In this document: positions 50,237 to 58,790 of the stretch, in pieces
How the letters are laid out: each line of letters begins with the position of its first letter
Position numbering within the stretch: position 1 is the stretch's first letter
Origin: CAZRWD01 sp964603785
GTDB taxonomy: Bacteria > Fermentibacterota > Fermentibacteria > Fermentibacterales > Fermentibacteraceae
NCBI GenBank assembly: GCA_964603785.1
Contig: CAZRWD010000005.1
Span: 62,001-126,000 of the forward strand
Direction of reading: 5' to 3'
DNA: 64,000 nt
The notes under the pieces: generated by a model
The model's database searches: none
What the model was told of the DNA's origin: nothing
The model's input: only the letters and a program-made list of their open reading frames with translations
Translations under genes and position numbers: made by a program

Positions 50237-50423
50237 CGTAGGCTGAAGGAAGGCATCATTCCGGTCAAGCATTTGCATTGCAACGACATGAATCTTGCCG
50301 GCCTGCTGCGTCTCCCATTGACGGGGCCGCTTCTCGAAGGTCATGGAGGGCTCCCGGGAACCCCCGGGCTTCGCACGAGTTAGAACGGTGTCCGAGGCCG
50401 GGCACATGGAAGGTGGTTCTCTC

Positions 50424-51266
50424 TTGGCGACAAGACGGACGGAGGGCCGCTCGCTGGAGTTGTATCTCCGCGAGATCGGCTGCAAGGAGACCCTGACATC
50501 CGATCAGGAGGCAGATCTCGCGAGACGCATACGCGCCGGCGAGCAGGCGGCCCTCAACCTGCTGACAGAGGCCAATCTGCGTTTCGTCGTGAGCATAGCC
50601 AAGCAGTACGCCAACCAGGGCGTCGCGCTGGAGGACCTCATCAACGAGGGCAACGTCGGCCTGATCCGCGCCGCCAAGGGGTTCGACGAGACGAAGGGCT
50701 GCCGCTTCATAACATACGCGGTCTGGTGGATCAGGCAGGCCATCCTCCAGGCGCTGGCCGAGCAGTCCAGGATCGTCAGGCTCCCCCTGAACAGGGTCGG
50801 CGAGCTCTACAAGATGGGCCGGGCCACCAGGGAGCTCGGCCACTGCCTGGGCCGCGACCCCACAACCGACGAGATCGCGAGGGAGCTCGACGTCTCGCGG
50901 GAGGAGGTCGAGGGGATGATGTCCATCCACAGCACCCACCTCTCCCTCGACAGCCCGGTCTACGAAGGCAGCGACAAGACCTTCCAGGAGATGATAGCCA
51001 GCGACAACCAGGTCTCGCCCGACGAGGCGGTCGTGCACGAGGCGATGAAGAAGAGCGTCGACTTCATGCTCGAGATCCTCGACCACAGGGAGAGGACCAT
51101 CATCTGCCTCTTCTTCGGAATCGGCACCGACCGCCGCCATACCCTCGCCGAGATAGGCAGGACGATGGGTATCAGCCGCGAGAGGGTGAGGCAGCTCAAG
51201 AACCGGGCGATCGGCAAGCTCTACGAATCCACCGACGGGAGCACCCTGCTCCTGTTCCTGGGATGA
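50424..51266 (+). CDS. rpoD: RNA polymerase sigma factor RpoD (short form)
   Basis: Primary-type sigma factor of 280 residues without region 1.1, as in Bacteroidetes and relatives. Region 1.2 EGRSLELYLREIGCKETLT, region 2 FVVSIAKQYANQGVALEDLI and KGFDETKGCRFITYAVWWIRQ, region 3, and region 4 HTLAEIGRTMGISRERVRQL are intact. TTG 50424 has AAGGTGG 7 bases upstream and gives the usual N-terminus; ATG 50406 and 50343 are in frame but poorly placed. Promoters elsewhere in this window fit its expected recognition. Confidence 0.93.
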   Translation: MATRRTEGRSLELYLREIGCKETLTSDQEADLARRIRAGEQAALNLLTEANLRFVVSIAKQYANQGVALEDLINEGNVGLIRAAKGFDETKGCRFITYAVWWIRQAILQALAEQSRIVRLPLNRVGELYKMGRATRELGHCLGRDPTTDEIARELDVSREEVEGMMSIHSTHLSLDSPVYEGSDKTFQEMIASDNQVSPDEAVVHEAMKKSVDFMLEILDHRERTIICLFFGIGTDRRHTLAEIGRTMGISRERVRQLKNRAIGKLYESTDGSTLLLFLG

Positions 51267-51294
51267 CGGTCCTGCCGATCCGGCCCATGCGCAC

Positions 51295-52194
51295 ATGCCT
51301 CTAGGGACCATCCACTGGGTGCCCTGGCGCTCGGGCCGGGGTCGTCCCGTGAAGCTCACCAGGCTCCGGCTCCAGATCGCCGGCCTGGCCGTCTCCCTGA
51401 CCATATCCGTGCTCATCGCGGCGGCCTTCTTCTTCGGACGGGAGGTCGGCCTCCGGTCCGGCCGCGCTCAGGGCGGGTCGGGCACGTCGGTCCTCGAGGG
51501 CGAGATCTACCAGCTCAGCGTGAGGGTCGACGAGCTCTCCGCCAGGCTGGTGGAGATAGCGGAGCGCGAGGAGCGCATCATGCTGGCCGGAGCCGGCCTC
51601 AACATGGACTTCTCCCGCCTGTTCCCCTCCGCCGTCGAGACCGGGAGCGAGCCGGGGCTCTTCAGGTACATAGACGACATAGACCTCCGCCTGGTGCTGG
51701 CCGAAAGGCTGGCCGATGCGGAGCTCGCCGCCTACGACTCCCTTGCCGCGCACTTCCTCGAGATCACGGAGCAGCTCAGGCGCATCCCCACCATCTGGCC
51801 GGCCGAGGGTTACTACGTGAGCGACTTCGGGCCGAGGATCGACCCCTTCACGGGAGCCGTGCGGTTCCACGAGGGCATAGACATCTCGGAGGCCACGGGA
51901 ACCCCCATCTATGCTCCGGCCGACGGCGTGGTGGTCTTCTGCGGATGGACGTCCGGCTACGGCCTCAATGCCGTCATCCGGCACACCTCCCGGCTGTCGA
52001 CGAGGTTCGCCCACTGCTCGTCCGTCTGCGTCAGCGTCGGCCAGTCGGTCAGGAGGGGGGACCTCATAGCCAGGATAGGCATGACCGGCAGGGCGGTCGG
52101 ACCCCACCTCCACTACGAGGTCCTGATGGACGGAGCCCAGATCGACCCCGACGACTTCATCATCCGCGCCGGTCCCCGGGAGGCGGTGTTCTGA
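51295..52194 (+). CDS. M23-family metallopeptidase, membrane-anchored
   Basis: A 299-residue LytM-type endopeptidase that cuts peptidoglycan crosslinks. A membrane anchor (LRLQIAGLAVSLTISVLIAA) is followed by a coiled coil (residues 65-100) and the M23 domain from about residue 180, with zinc ligands in FHEGIDIS and GPHLHYEV and the conserved YGLNAVIRHTSRLSTRFAHC. Both His motifs are intact, so it is probably active rather than an EnvC/NlpD-like activator. A methyltransferase gene follows 3 bases downstream. Confidence 0.92.
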   Translation: MPLGTIHWVPWRSGRGRPVKLTRLRLQIAGLAVSLTISVLIAAAFFFGREVGLRSGRAQGGSGTSVLEGEIYQLSVRVDELSARLVEIAEREERIMLAGAGLNMDFSRLFPSAVETGSEPGLFRYIDDIDLRLVLAERLADAELAAYDSLAAHFLEITEQLRRIPTIWPAEGYYVSDFGPRIDPFTGAVRFHEGIDISEATGTPIYAPADGVVVFCGWTSGYGLNAVIRHTSRLSTRFAHCSSVCVSVGQSVRRGDLIARIGMTGRAVGPHLHYEVLMDGAQIDPDDFIIRAGPREAVF

Positions 52195-52197
52195 CCG

Positions 52198-52965
52198 ATG
52201 CCGAGGCCGTCGTTCGATGCCCGGCTCTGGGACGGCTACGCACCCTTCTTCGATGCCGAGGAGGGTCGGGTCTTCCCCGTGGACGACCGCGAGCTGCGCT
52301 TCTACAGCCTCATGAGGTCGAGGCATCCCGGTCCCTGCCTCGAGATAGGCGCGGGCAGCGGGAGGCTGGCGGCCCCGCTCGGCAGCGGCGGCCTGACCAT
52401 AGGTCTCGAGCCCTCCCGCGGGATGCTCGGGATGTGGACCCGGGAAAGGCTTGCATCCGCCAGGCCGCTGATGGCCCTGGGCCAGGAGATGCCCTTCCGT
52501 GACGGCTCCTTCTCCATCGCCGTGTTCGCCTACAACGGGCTGCACTGCCTGCCCTCCCGGGAGGAGCGGGCGGCCCTCCTGGGGGAGGCCCTGCGCGTCC
52601 TGCGGCCCGGAGGCGTCCTCCTGCTCGAGACGTGCCCCGCATTCTCGCGGAGGCCCGAGGTGACGGACGCTGACAGATACGACTTCTGCGACGGGCGCCT
52701 GAGGCTGCGGCTCGTGGAGAGCGTGCACATCGACAGGGATTCGGGGATGATCAGGTTCGACATGAGCTATGTCCGCGGGGGGCGCGACACCTCCCGCCTG
52801 GAGCTCGAGCTGGCCCTCATCGACAGGGAGGGGCTCCTCGAGGAGGTCGCCGCCGCCGGCTTCGACAGGATCGAGACATGGGGCGACTACGACTTCGCCC
52901 CCTACGACCCCCTCGGGTCCCCGAGACTGCTCACACTCGCAGCCAGAGAGGAAGACAGATGCTGA
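52198..52965 (+). CDS. SAM-dependent methyltransferase (class I)
   Basis: A 255-residue methyltransferase. LEIGAGSGRLAAPL is SAM motif I near residue 44, AVFAYNGLHCLPS fits motif II, and RVLRPGGVLLLETC fits motif III of Methyltransf_11. Small-molecule or surface-sugar substrate not apparent. Overlaps the tricorn-like gene by 7 bases. Confidence 0.85.
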   Translation: MPRPSFDARLWDGYAPFFDAEEGRVFPVDDRELRFYSLMRSRHPGPCLEIGAGSGRLAAPLGSGGLTIGLEPSRGMLGMWTRERLASARPLMALGQEMPFRDGSFSIAVFAYNGLHCLPSREERAALLGEALRVLRPGGVLLLETCPAFSRRPEVTDADRYDFCDGRLRLRLVESVHIDRDSGMIRFDMSYVRGGRDTSRLELELALIDREGLLEEVAAAGFDRIETWGDYDFAPYDPLGSPRLLTLAAREEDRC

Positions 52966-55900
52966 CCACCGCGATCCTGCCCGCACTGGTCCTAGCAGTG
53001 TCGGACCCCAGGACCCCTTCGGTATCCCCCGGCGGCGGCGAGATCGTGCTCTGCCACAGGGGAGACGTCTGGGAGGCCCCCTCCACGGGAGGCACCATGA
53101 GATGCCTCACCCCGTGCGCCTCGGTGGAGAGCTCTCCACGCTATTCGCCCGACGGGTCGATGATAGCCTTCACGAGCGACCGCACCGGGGGCGGCGACGT
53201 CTACGTGATGCCCTCCGGAGGGGGGACTGCCACCAGGCTGACCTGGTACGGCGGTGCCGATGTCGTGGCAGGGTGGTCCGCAGGCTCGGACAGCGTCCTG
53301 TTCACGTCCGGAAGGGATGGCGGGTACGACTGGCTCTACGCGGTGGCTGCATCGGGGGGGACACCCGTCCCGAGGCTCAGGGCCGTGGTGGGCAGCTTCT
53401 GCCGGACACCCGCCGGACTGGCGGTGGAGAGGGGTTTCACGCCCTGGTGGCGCCGTCACTACGACGGATCGGCATCCAGCGACATCTGGCTGGTGGAGGA
53501 CGGGTCCTGGCGGCAGGTCCTCTCCTCGGGCCTCGACGAGAGATGGCCCATGTGGTGCGCGGCCGAGGGCCGCCTCCTTTTCGTGACCGAGGACGGGGGC
53601 GGGAACGCCAACCTGCACGCCCTCGATCCCGACGGCACAGTCGAGCAGCTGACCATGCTGCAGGGGGACATCACCTTCCCGTCCGTGTCCGCCGACGGTT
53701 CGCTCGTCTGCTTCGAGCACCACGGTGCGCTGATGACTGCCTCGAGCCCCGGCTGGGAGCCCGTCGAGATCTCCCTCGAGCACTCCGCCGACCTTCCCTT
53801 CCCGATCGAGGTCGACGCTCCGACGGGCACCTTCACTGATGCCTACGACCTGGAGAGCGATCTCGGCCAGGTGGCTCTCGTGTCCGAGGGCGAGATCTTC
53901 TGCGGGAGGATGTCGGACGGCGCGGCGGAGGATGTCCGGCGGCTGACCCGCACTCCGGGGCGCGAGGGCTCGCCGGCCTGGAGCCCCGACGGGTCGATGC
54001 TGGTCTTCACGCGCGAGTGGGACGGGCGGTCGACCCTCGTGCTGGCCGGGCCGGCCGATCCCGACAGCGGCTTCGTCGCCAGGGAGGTCCCACCCATGCG
54101 CGATCTCCCCACCGAGGGCTCCGTCGCGGAGCATCCGGTCTGGTCTCCGGTCGGCGACCTGGTCTCGTACCTCGACGCCGAGGCTTCGCTGCGGGTGATC
54201 GAGCCCTCGACCGGACGCGACTGGCAGGTGTGCCCGGTCAGGGGGATCATCCACCACTCGTGGTCTCCCGACGGCAGGTGGCTGGCCTTCAGCGTGCCCG
54301 ACATGGCGCACAGGGAGGACGTCTTCGTGGTCCCGGCCACGGGCGGGGAGCCCGTCAACGTCTCCAGGCACCCGAACGACGACTTCCAGCCGTTCTGGCC
54401 GTCCGACGGCCGGAGGCTGATCTTCGCGAGCCGCACGGACGAGGGCGGCTATTCGATCAGGCAGCTCTGGCTCACCAGGGAGGACTGGTCGGCAGGCAGG
54501 GAAGAGCGCGAGGCCCTCCTCGACCTTCCCGTGGAGACGGTCAGCATCGAGTACGCGGACATGCAGCGCCGCACCGAGACACTGTGCACCGTCGAGGCCT
54601 GGTACGACTTCTTCGGGGCCTCGCCCGACGGACGCTGGATAGCCTTCAAGGCCGTCGACCCGTCGGGCGGTTCCGACCTCTGGGCCGTCGACTGGACCGG
54701 GACCAGTCTGACCAGGCTGTCCTGGTCGGCCTGCGACCCGGTCGACATCAGGATCACCCCGGAGCAGACCGTCTACTTCAACGGCATGGGGGGCGTCGTG
54801 AGGAGCGTCCCGGTCCAGGGCGGTCCCGAGCGCATCCTCGGCTGGTCCTCGAGGGTCTCCTGGACCGTGCCGGAGCGCCAGCTCCAGAAGTTCGACGAGT
54901 GCTGGCGCCTCCTCCGCGACAACTTCTACGACCCCGCCATGCACGGGGTGGACTGGGACGGGGTCAGGCTCCTCTACAGGGAGAGGGCCGGGAGCTGCCT
55001 CCTCAACTCCGAGTTCAACGACGTGGTGAGCAGGATGCTCGGCGAGCTCTCCGCATCCCACCTCGGGGTCTACGGCCCCTGGGAGTGGAGCGGATCGGCG
55101 CCCACCGGGGAGCTCGGGGTCCTTCCCGACTACTCCTGGGAGGGTGAGGGCATACGTGTCGACAGCATCGTCCCCTGGAGCCCCGCCGACCTGGGCGGGT
55201 CCAGGCTCGAGCCCGGCGACCTGATACTCACCATAGACGGCGAGAGGGTCGGCGCCCGCGACAACCTGTACAGGCCGCTGGCCCGGAAGACAGGCGAGGA
55301 GGTCGTCCTGGGGGTGAGGAGGAACGGAGGGTATCTGGAGGTCGTGATCGAGCCCGTATCCTCATGGGAGATGCAGGACCTCTGCTACCATGCCTGGCTG
55401 GACCGCAACCGCCGCATCACCGACCGAATGTCCGGCGGAAGGGTGGGCTACCTCCACATCCCGGCCATGAACGGGAGCTCCGTCGAGGGCTTCCTCGAGG
55501 ACCTGTTCGCGGAGGGCCTCTACCGGGACGGGATGATCATCGACATACGCGACAACGGCGGCGGCAGCACGCATGACGAGATCATCCGGCACCTCTCGCG
55601 TCCGTCCTACCTGCTCAGCCGCTCCCGCGACGGCCGCGAGACCCTCCAGCCCCTGGGCGTATGGCAGAAGCCCCTGGTGCTGCTGATAAACGAGAGGTGC
55701 TACTCCGACGCAGAGATAATGCCGGCGGGATGGAAGGCCCTCGGGATCGGCCCCGTGGTCGGAAGCACCACCTACGGCGCCGTCATAGGGACCAACGACA
55801 TCGACCTGGTCGACGGCACAGGCTTCCGCCTTCCCTCCGAGGGCTGGTTCACCCTCGACGGCACGAACCTCGAGAACAGCGGCGTTACGCCTGACGTGAC

Positions 55901-55994
55901 GGTGGTCGAGCTGCCTGCCGACTACGGCGAAGGCGTCGACAGACAGCTCGAGGCGGCCGTCCGGGCGATCCTCCCGCTGCTGTCGGAGGACTGA
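52959..55994 (+). CDS. Tricorn-like S41 protease
   Basis: A 1011-residue protein with tricorn layout: a short hydrophobic N-terminus that may be a signal peptide, PD40/beta-propeller repeats (SPRYSPDGSMIAFTSDRTGG, SPAWSPDGSMLVFT, HSWSPDGRWLAF), a PDZ domain near 732-793 (LEPGDLILTIDGERVGA) and the S41 core near 795-1000. Catalytic candidates: His in LSASHLG near 700 and Ser in NERCYSDAE near 912, followed by VVGSTTYGAVIG. Archaeal tricorn trims proteasome peptides; bacterial homologues are often exported. Confidence 0.87.
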   Translation: MLTTAILPALVLAVSDPRTPSVSPGGGEIVLCHRGDVWEAPSTGGTMRCLTPCASVESSPRYSPDGSMIAFTSDRTGGGDVYVMPSGGGTATRLTWYGGADVVAGWSAGSDSVLFTSGRDGGYDWLYAVAASGGTPVPRLRAVVGSFCRTPAGLAVERGFTPWWRRHYDGSASSDIWLVEDGSWRQVLSSGLDERWPMWCAAEGRLLFVTEDGGGNANLHALDPDGTVEQLTMLQGDITFPSVSADGSLVCFEHHGALMTASSPGWEPVEISLEHSADLPFPIEVDAPTGTFTDAYDLESDLGQVALVSEGEIFCGRMSDGAAEDVRRLTRTPGREGSPAWSPDGSMLVFTREWDGRSTLVLAGPADPDSGFVAREVPPMRDLPTEGSVAEHPVWSPVGDLVSYLDAEASLRVIEPSTGRDWQVCPVRGIIHHSWSPDGRWLAFSVPDMAHREDVFVVPATGGEPVNVSRHPNDDFQPFWPSDGRRLIFASRTDEGGYSIRQLWLTREDWSAGREEREALLDLPVETVSIEYADMQRRTETLCTVEAWYDFFGASPDGRWIAFKAVDPSGGSDLWAVDWTGTSLTRLSWSACDPVDIRITPEQTVYFNGMGGVVRSVPVQGGPERILGWSSRVSWTVPERQLQKFDECWRLLRDNFYDPAMHGVDWDGVRLLYRERAGSCLLNSEFNDVVSRMLGELSASHLGVYGPWEWSGSAPTGELGVLPDYSWEGEGIRVDSIVPWSPADLGGSRLEPGDLILTIDGERVGARDNLYRPLARKTGEEVVLGVRRNGGYLEVVIEPVSSWEMQDLCYHAWLDRNRRITDRMSGGRVGYLHIPAMNGSSVEGFLEDLFAEGLYRDGMIIDIRDNGGGSTHDEIIRHLSRPSYLLSRSRDGRETLQPLGVWQKPLVLLINERCYSDAEIMPAGWKALGIGPVVGSTTYGAVIGTNDIDLVDGTGFRLPSEGWFTLDGTNLENSGVTPDVTVVELPADYGEGVDRQLEAAVRAILPLLSED

Positions 55995-56006
55995 GCCGGT
56001 CGCGCA

Positions 56007-56036
56007 TTGCGCCCTGACCGCCCGATGGAGTATAAG
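56007..56036 (+). promoter_or_regulatory. Promoter of the isocitrate dehydrogenase-like gene
   Basis: TTGCGC (56007-56012) and TATAAG (56031-56036) are 18 bases apart, 51 bases upstream of the ATG at 56088. Confidence 0.6.
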
Positions 56037-56087
56037 GTCGTGCAGGCTGCAACTGCGTTCCGACCCCAGATACCGAAAGGTGGACCC

Positions 56088-57287
56088 ATGAAGCGGACCG
56101 TCGTCGTGATGCCTGGTGACGGCATCGGTGCGGCAGTGATGAAGGAGGCCCTGAAGGTGCTCGAGGCTGCAGGCTTCGAGGCCGACTACGTCCACGCCGA
56201 CATCGGCTGGGAGTTCTGGAGGAGGGAGGGCAACGCCCTTCCCCAGCGCACGATCGACCTCCTCGCGGAGCACGGCCTGGCGCTGTTCGGCGCGATAACG
56301 TCCAAGCCCAAGACGGCGGCGGATGCCGAGCTGGACCCCGCCCTGCAGGGCAGGGGCCTCACCTACTACAGCCCCATAGTCACGATGCGACAGCACTTCG
56401 ACCTGGACATATGCATGCGTCCCTGCCGCTCCTTCGAGGGCAACCCGCTGAACTTCGTACGGAACATGGGCTGCTGCGGCGTCGACGAGCCCATGATCGA
56501 CACCATGATATTCAGGCAGAACACCGAGGGGCTCTACGGCGGGGTGGAGTGGACCAACCCCCCCGATGCAGTCTACGACGCCCTGATGACACATCCCAAG
56601 TTCGCGAAGAACTTCGGATGGTGCCCGAAGCCTGATCTGGCCGTCTCGACCAGGATCTTCACGAGGAAGTACGTCGACAGGATAGTGAGGGCGGCATTCG
56701 AGCATGCGGCCGGGAGGGGGATCGACGCGGTCTACGTCTGCGAGAAGCCGAACGTGATCCGCGAGACCTCCGGCATGATGCTCAGGGCGGCCCAGGAGAT
56801 GTCCCGGACCGAGTTCCCCGGCATCAGGGCATCCGACGTGAACATCGACGCCATGATGATGTGGCTCACGAAGAACCCCGAGGACTACAGGGTCATCGTA
56901 GCCGGGAACATGTTCGGGGACATAGTGTCCGACGGGTTCGCCGGCCTCGTGGGCGGCCTCGGTTTCGCCTGCAGCGCAAACCTCGGCGAGAAGGTGTCGG
57001 TGTTCGAGCCCACCCATGGATCGGCTCCCAAGTACGCCGACTACCCCGAGCCGATCGTGAACCCCATAGCGATGATCCTCTCCGCCTGCATGATGCTGGA
57101 CCACATCGGCGAGCGCGCCATGTCCGGGAGGATAATGCAGGCCGTGAGACTGGTAATCTCCGAGGGCAGGGTCCGCACCTACGACATGCTGAAGCTGCGA
57201 GGCAGCCCCGAGGTCCTCTCGAAGGGGGCCGCGGGCACGGCACGCATGGGCGATGCGGTCGTAGAGGCGCTCGGGAGGGTGGAGTGA
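56088..57287 (+). CDS. Isocitrate/isopropylmalate dehydrogenase family enzyme
   Basis: A 399-residue beta-decarboxylating dehydrogenase. MPGDGIGAAVMKEALKVL is the N-terminal signature, RQNTEGLYGGVEW the substrate loop, IDAMMMWLTKNPEDYRVIV and NMFGDIVSDGFAGLVGGLGF the metal and catalytic Asp region, and FEPTHGSAPKYADY the cofactor region. Length and RQNTEGLYGG favour an NAD(P) isocitrate dehydrogenase over LeuB, but isopropylmalate or homoisocitrate cannot be excluded. Coupled to the HD-domain gene (TGATG). Own promoter upstream. Confidence 0.88.
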   Translation: MKRTVVVMPGDGIGAAVMKEALKVLEAAGFEADYVHADIGWEFWRREGNALPQRTIDLLAEHGLALFGAITSKPKTAADAELDPALQGRGLTYYSPIVTMRQHFDLDICMRPCRSFEGNPLNFVRNMGCCGVDEPMIDTMIFRQNTEGLYGGVEWTNPPDAVYDALMTHPKFAKNFGWCPKPDLAVSTRIFTRKYVDRIVRAAFEHAAGRGIDAVYVCEKPNVIRETSGMMLRAAQEMSRTEFPGIRASDVNIDAMMMWLTKNPEDYRVIVAGNMFGDIVSDGFAGLVGGLGFACSANLGEKVSVFEPTHGSAPKYADYPEPIVNPIAMILSACMMLDHIGERAMSGRIMQAVRLVISEGRVRTYDMLKLRGSPEVLSKGAAGTARMGDAVVEALGRVE

Positions 57288-57847
57288 TGAAGGCAACGGT
57301 GGAGAGGCTCTTCGAGCGTCAGCTCGCGCGGATCGGCGATCCGGCGCTGAGGGGGATGGCGGTCCGGGTGTGGGTGGACGCGGCCGAGGGCGGGGGCTGG
57401 AAGCCGGAGGACCTGGAGCAGATCCCCTTCACCCTGCTCACCAACGCCTGGGGCATCAACCTGGTGCAGCACACGATCGCCGTGACCGAGGGGGCCTGCG
57501 CCCTGGCGGACGCCATAACCTCCTCCATGGAAGTGCCCTACGAGATCAACCGCGACTGGCTGGTCGTCGGGGGCCTCCTGCACGACGTAGGCAAGCTGCT
57601 CGAGTACGAGAGGGTCGACGGCGCGATCAGGAAGAGCCGCAACGGGGCCTGCCTGCGCCATCCGGTCTCCGGCTCCATAGCCGCAGGGAAGGCGGGCCTC
57701 CCCGTCGAGATCATCAACATGATCGCCTGTCACGCGAAGGAGGGCGACGGCGCTCCGAAGAGGATAGAGACGGTCCTCATCCACCAGGCCGACTTCGCCA
57801 CCTTCGACCCGCTGCAGATGCTCGAGAAGGGGCTGCTGATAAGGTAG
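57287..57847 (+). CDS. HD-domain hydrolase
   Basis: A 186-residue HD-superfamily protein. The metal ligands are visible: His in NLVQHTIAVTEGA, HD in GLLHDVGKLLEYE, and later CLRHPVSGS and CHAKEGDG. HD enzymes are phosphohydrolases, often of nucleotides. Coupled to the dehydrogenase gene, for unclear reasons. Convergent with the transposase-like gene 10 bases downstream. Confidence 0.82.
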   Translation: MKATVERLFERQLARIGDPALRGMAVRVWVDAAEGGGWKPEDLEQIPFTLLTNAWGINLVQHTIAVTEGACALADAITSSMEVPYEINRDWLVVGGLLHDVGKLLEYERVDGAIRKSRNGACLRHPVSGSIAAGKAGLPVEIINMIACHAKEGDGAPKRIETVLIHQADFATFDPLQMLEKGLLIR

Positions 57848-57857
57848 GGCGCCGGGC

Positions 57858-58649
57858 CTATCCGGCCGGCTTCCTCCTGCGGGACGCCCTGACGGGCTTC
57901 GGGGTAAGTGCCGAGATCACGGCGGCGGGTGTCACCCCGAACGCCCTGGCGATCTCGGAGAAGTTCATCCCCCAGCGGGTGCGGCATTCCTGGAAGGCAC
58001 GGTGCCTCAGGGCCTTCTGGGCTCTTCCCACCGGGTTCACGAGCCTCGACCTGTGCACCCCGAACTCGCGGGCGATTATCGCGACGGGGTCCGCCGGGAG
58101 CATCCTTTCGGGAGCGGGCTCCCTGTCGCGGACCTTCGCGCCCGTCCCTCCGAAGGATCCCCAGTCGGGCTCCTCGGCGATCTCGGCGAATAGAGAGACG
58201 CCTGAGAAGGCCGACACGCGGATGCTCGACCACCTCCATGCATCGGCGAAGAGCACCAGCCCGGACGCTGCGGGGAGGGAGTGCATCCATGCAGCCACGC
58301 CCGGGAGTGCCGATCCGTCCGTGAGCATCCTGCTGCGGTAGCGCTCTCCCCCGTACAGCCTCCGGCCGGTTCCGCGGACATCGGACCTGTATCTCGAGTA
58401 CCTTCCCAGCAGGAGGCGCATGTAGCGGCCGAGGGAGGTCGATCCGTCACGGACGAGCAGATGGAGAGCCTCCGGGAGCAGGCACCACTCCAGGAGCTCG
58501 ATGTCCCGCTCCTGCCTGGCGAGGGATTCGGCGCAGGACAGGAAGGCCTGGTAGTCCCGGTCCTCCCGGAAGAGCAGGAGCCCCGGTCCGGCCTCGGAAC
58601 TGACTAGGTACCAGGCGCCTTCGACGAGTGCTCTGGCAGTTCTGGGCAT
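57858..58649 (-). CDS. REP-associated tyrosine transposase-like (Y1/IS200-type) protein
   Basis: A 263-residue protein. Residues 1-150 match the Y1/RAYT fold (AWYLVSSEAGPGLLLFRED, LEWCLLPEALHLLVRDG, YMRLLLGRYSRYRS, RLYGGERYRSRML). The HUH motif usually read NHVHLL is here EALHLL, with one histidine lost; GRYSRY keeps candidate tyrosines. The C-terminal 80 residues look like a DnaA- or HTH-type domain (MNFSEIARAFGVTPAAVISA). GGAGG lies 5 bases before the ATG. Possibly domesticated or inactive as a transposase. Confidence 0.75.
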   Translation of the reverse strand: MPRTARALVEGAWYLVSSEAGPGLLLFREDRDYQAFLSCAESLARQERDIELLEWCLLPEALHLLVRDGSTSLGRYMRLLLGRYSRYRSDVRGTGRRLYGGERYRSRMLTDGSALPGVAAWMHSLPAASGLVLFADAWRWSSIRVSAFSGVSLFAEIAEEPDWGSFGGTGAKVRDREPAPERMLPADPVAIIAREFGVHRSRLVNPVGRAQKALRHRAFQECRTRWGMNFSEIARAFGVTPAAVISALTPKPVRASRRRKPAG

Positions 58650-58706
58650 GCGACCTCCGCGGGACAATATCCCCGGGAACCGCCGGGCGTGCAACCCCCG
58701 GCGACA

Positions 58707-58735
58707 TTGACCCCGGTTTGGCGGAACTCTATAAA
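58707..58735 (+). promoter_or_regulatory. Strong sigma70-type promoter of the C25 peptidase gene
   Basis: TTGACC (58707-58712) and TATAAA (58730-58735) are separated by 17 bases, 56 bases before the GTG start. Confidence 0.75.
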
Positions 58736-58790
58736 ACATCCGGAGTTGTGGACAGAAGAGTGACATTCACACCAAGGGGAGGATGAGACG

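Noticed and set aside
50343..50423. Longer N-terminus for the RpoD-type sigma factor from ATG 50343
   Set aside because: The extra residues match nothing in the family and the start lacks a ribosome-binding site; TTG 50424 aligns with homologues.
58703..58773. Similar words GACATTGACCCC and GACATTCACACC about 60 bases apart
   Set aside because: Only two imperfect copies, and the first overlaps the -35 element of a good promoter; too little for a repeat family.
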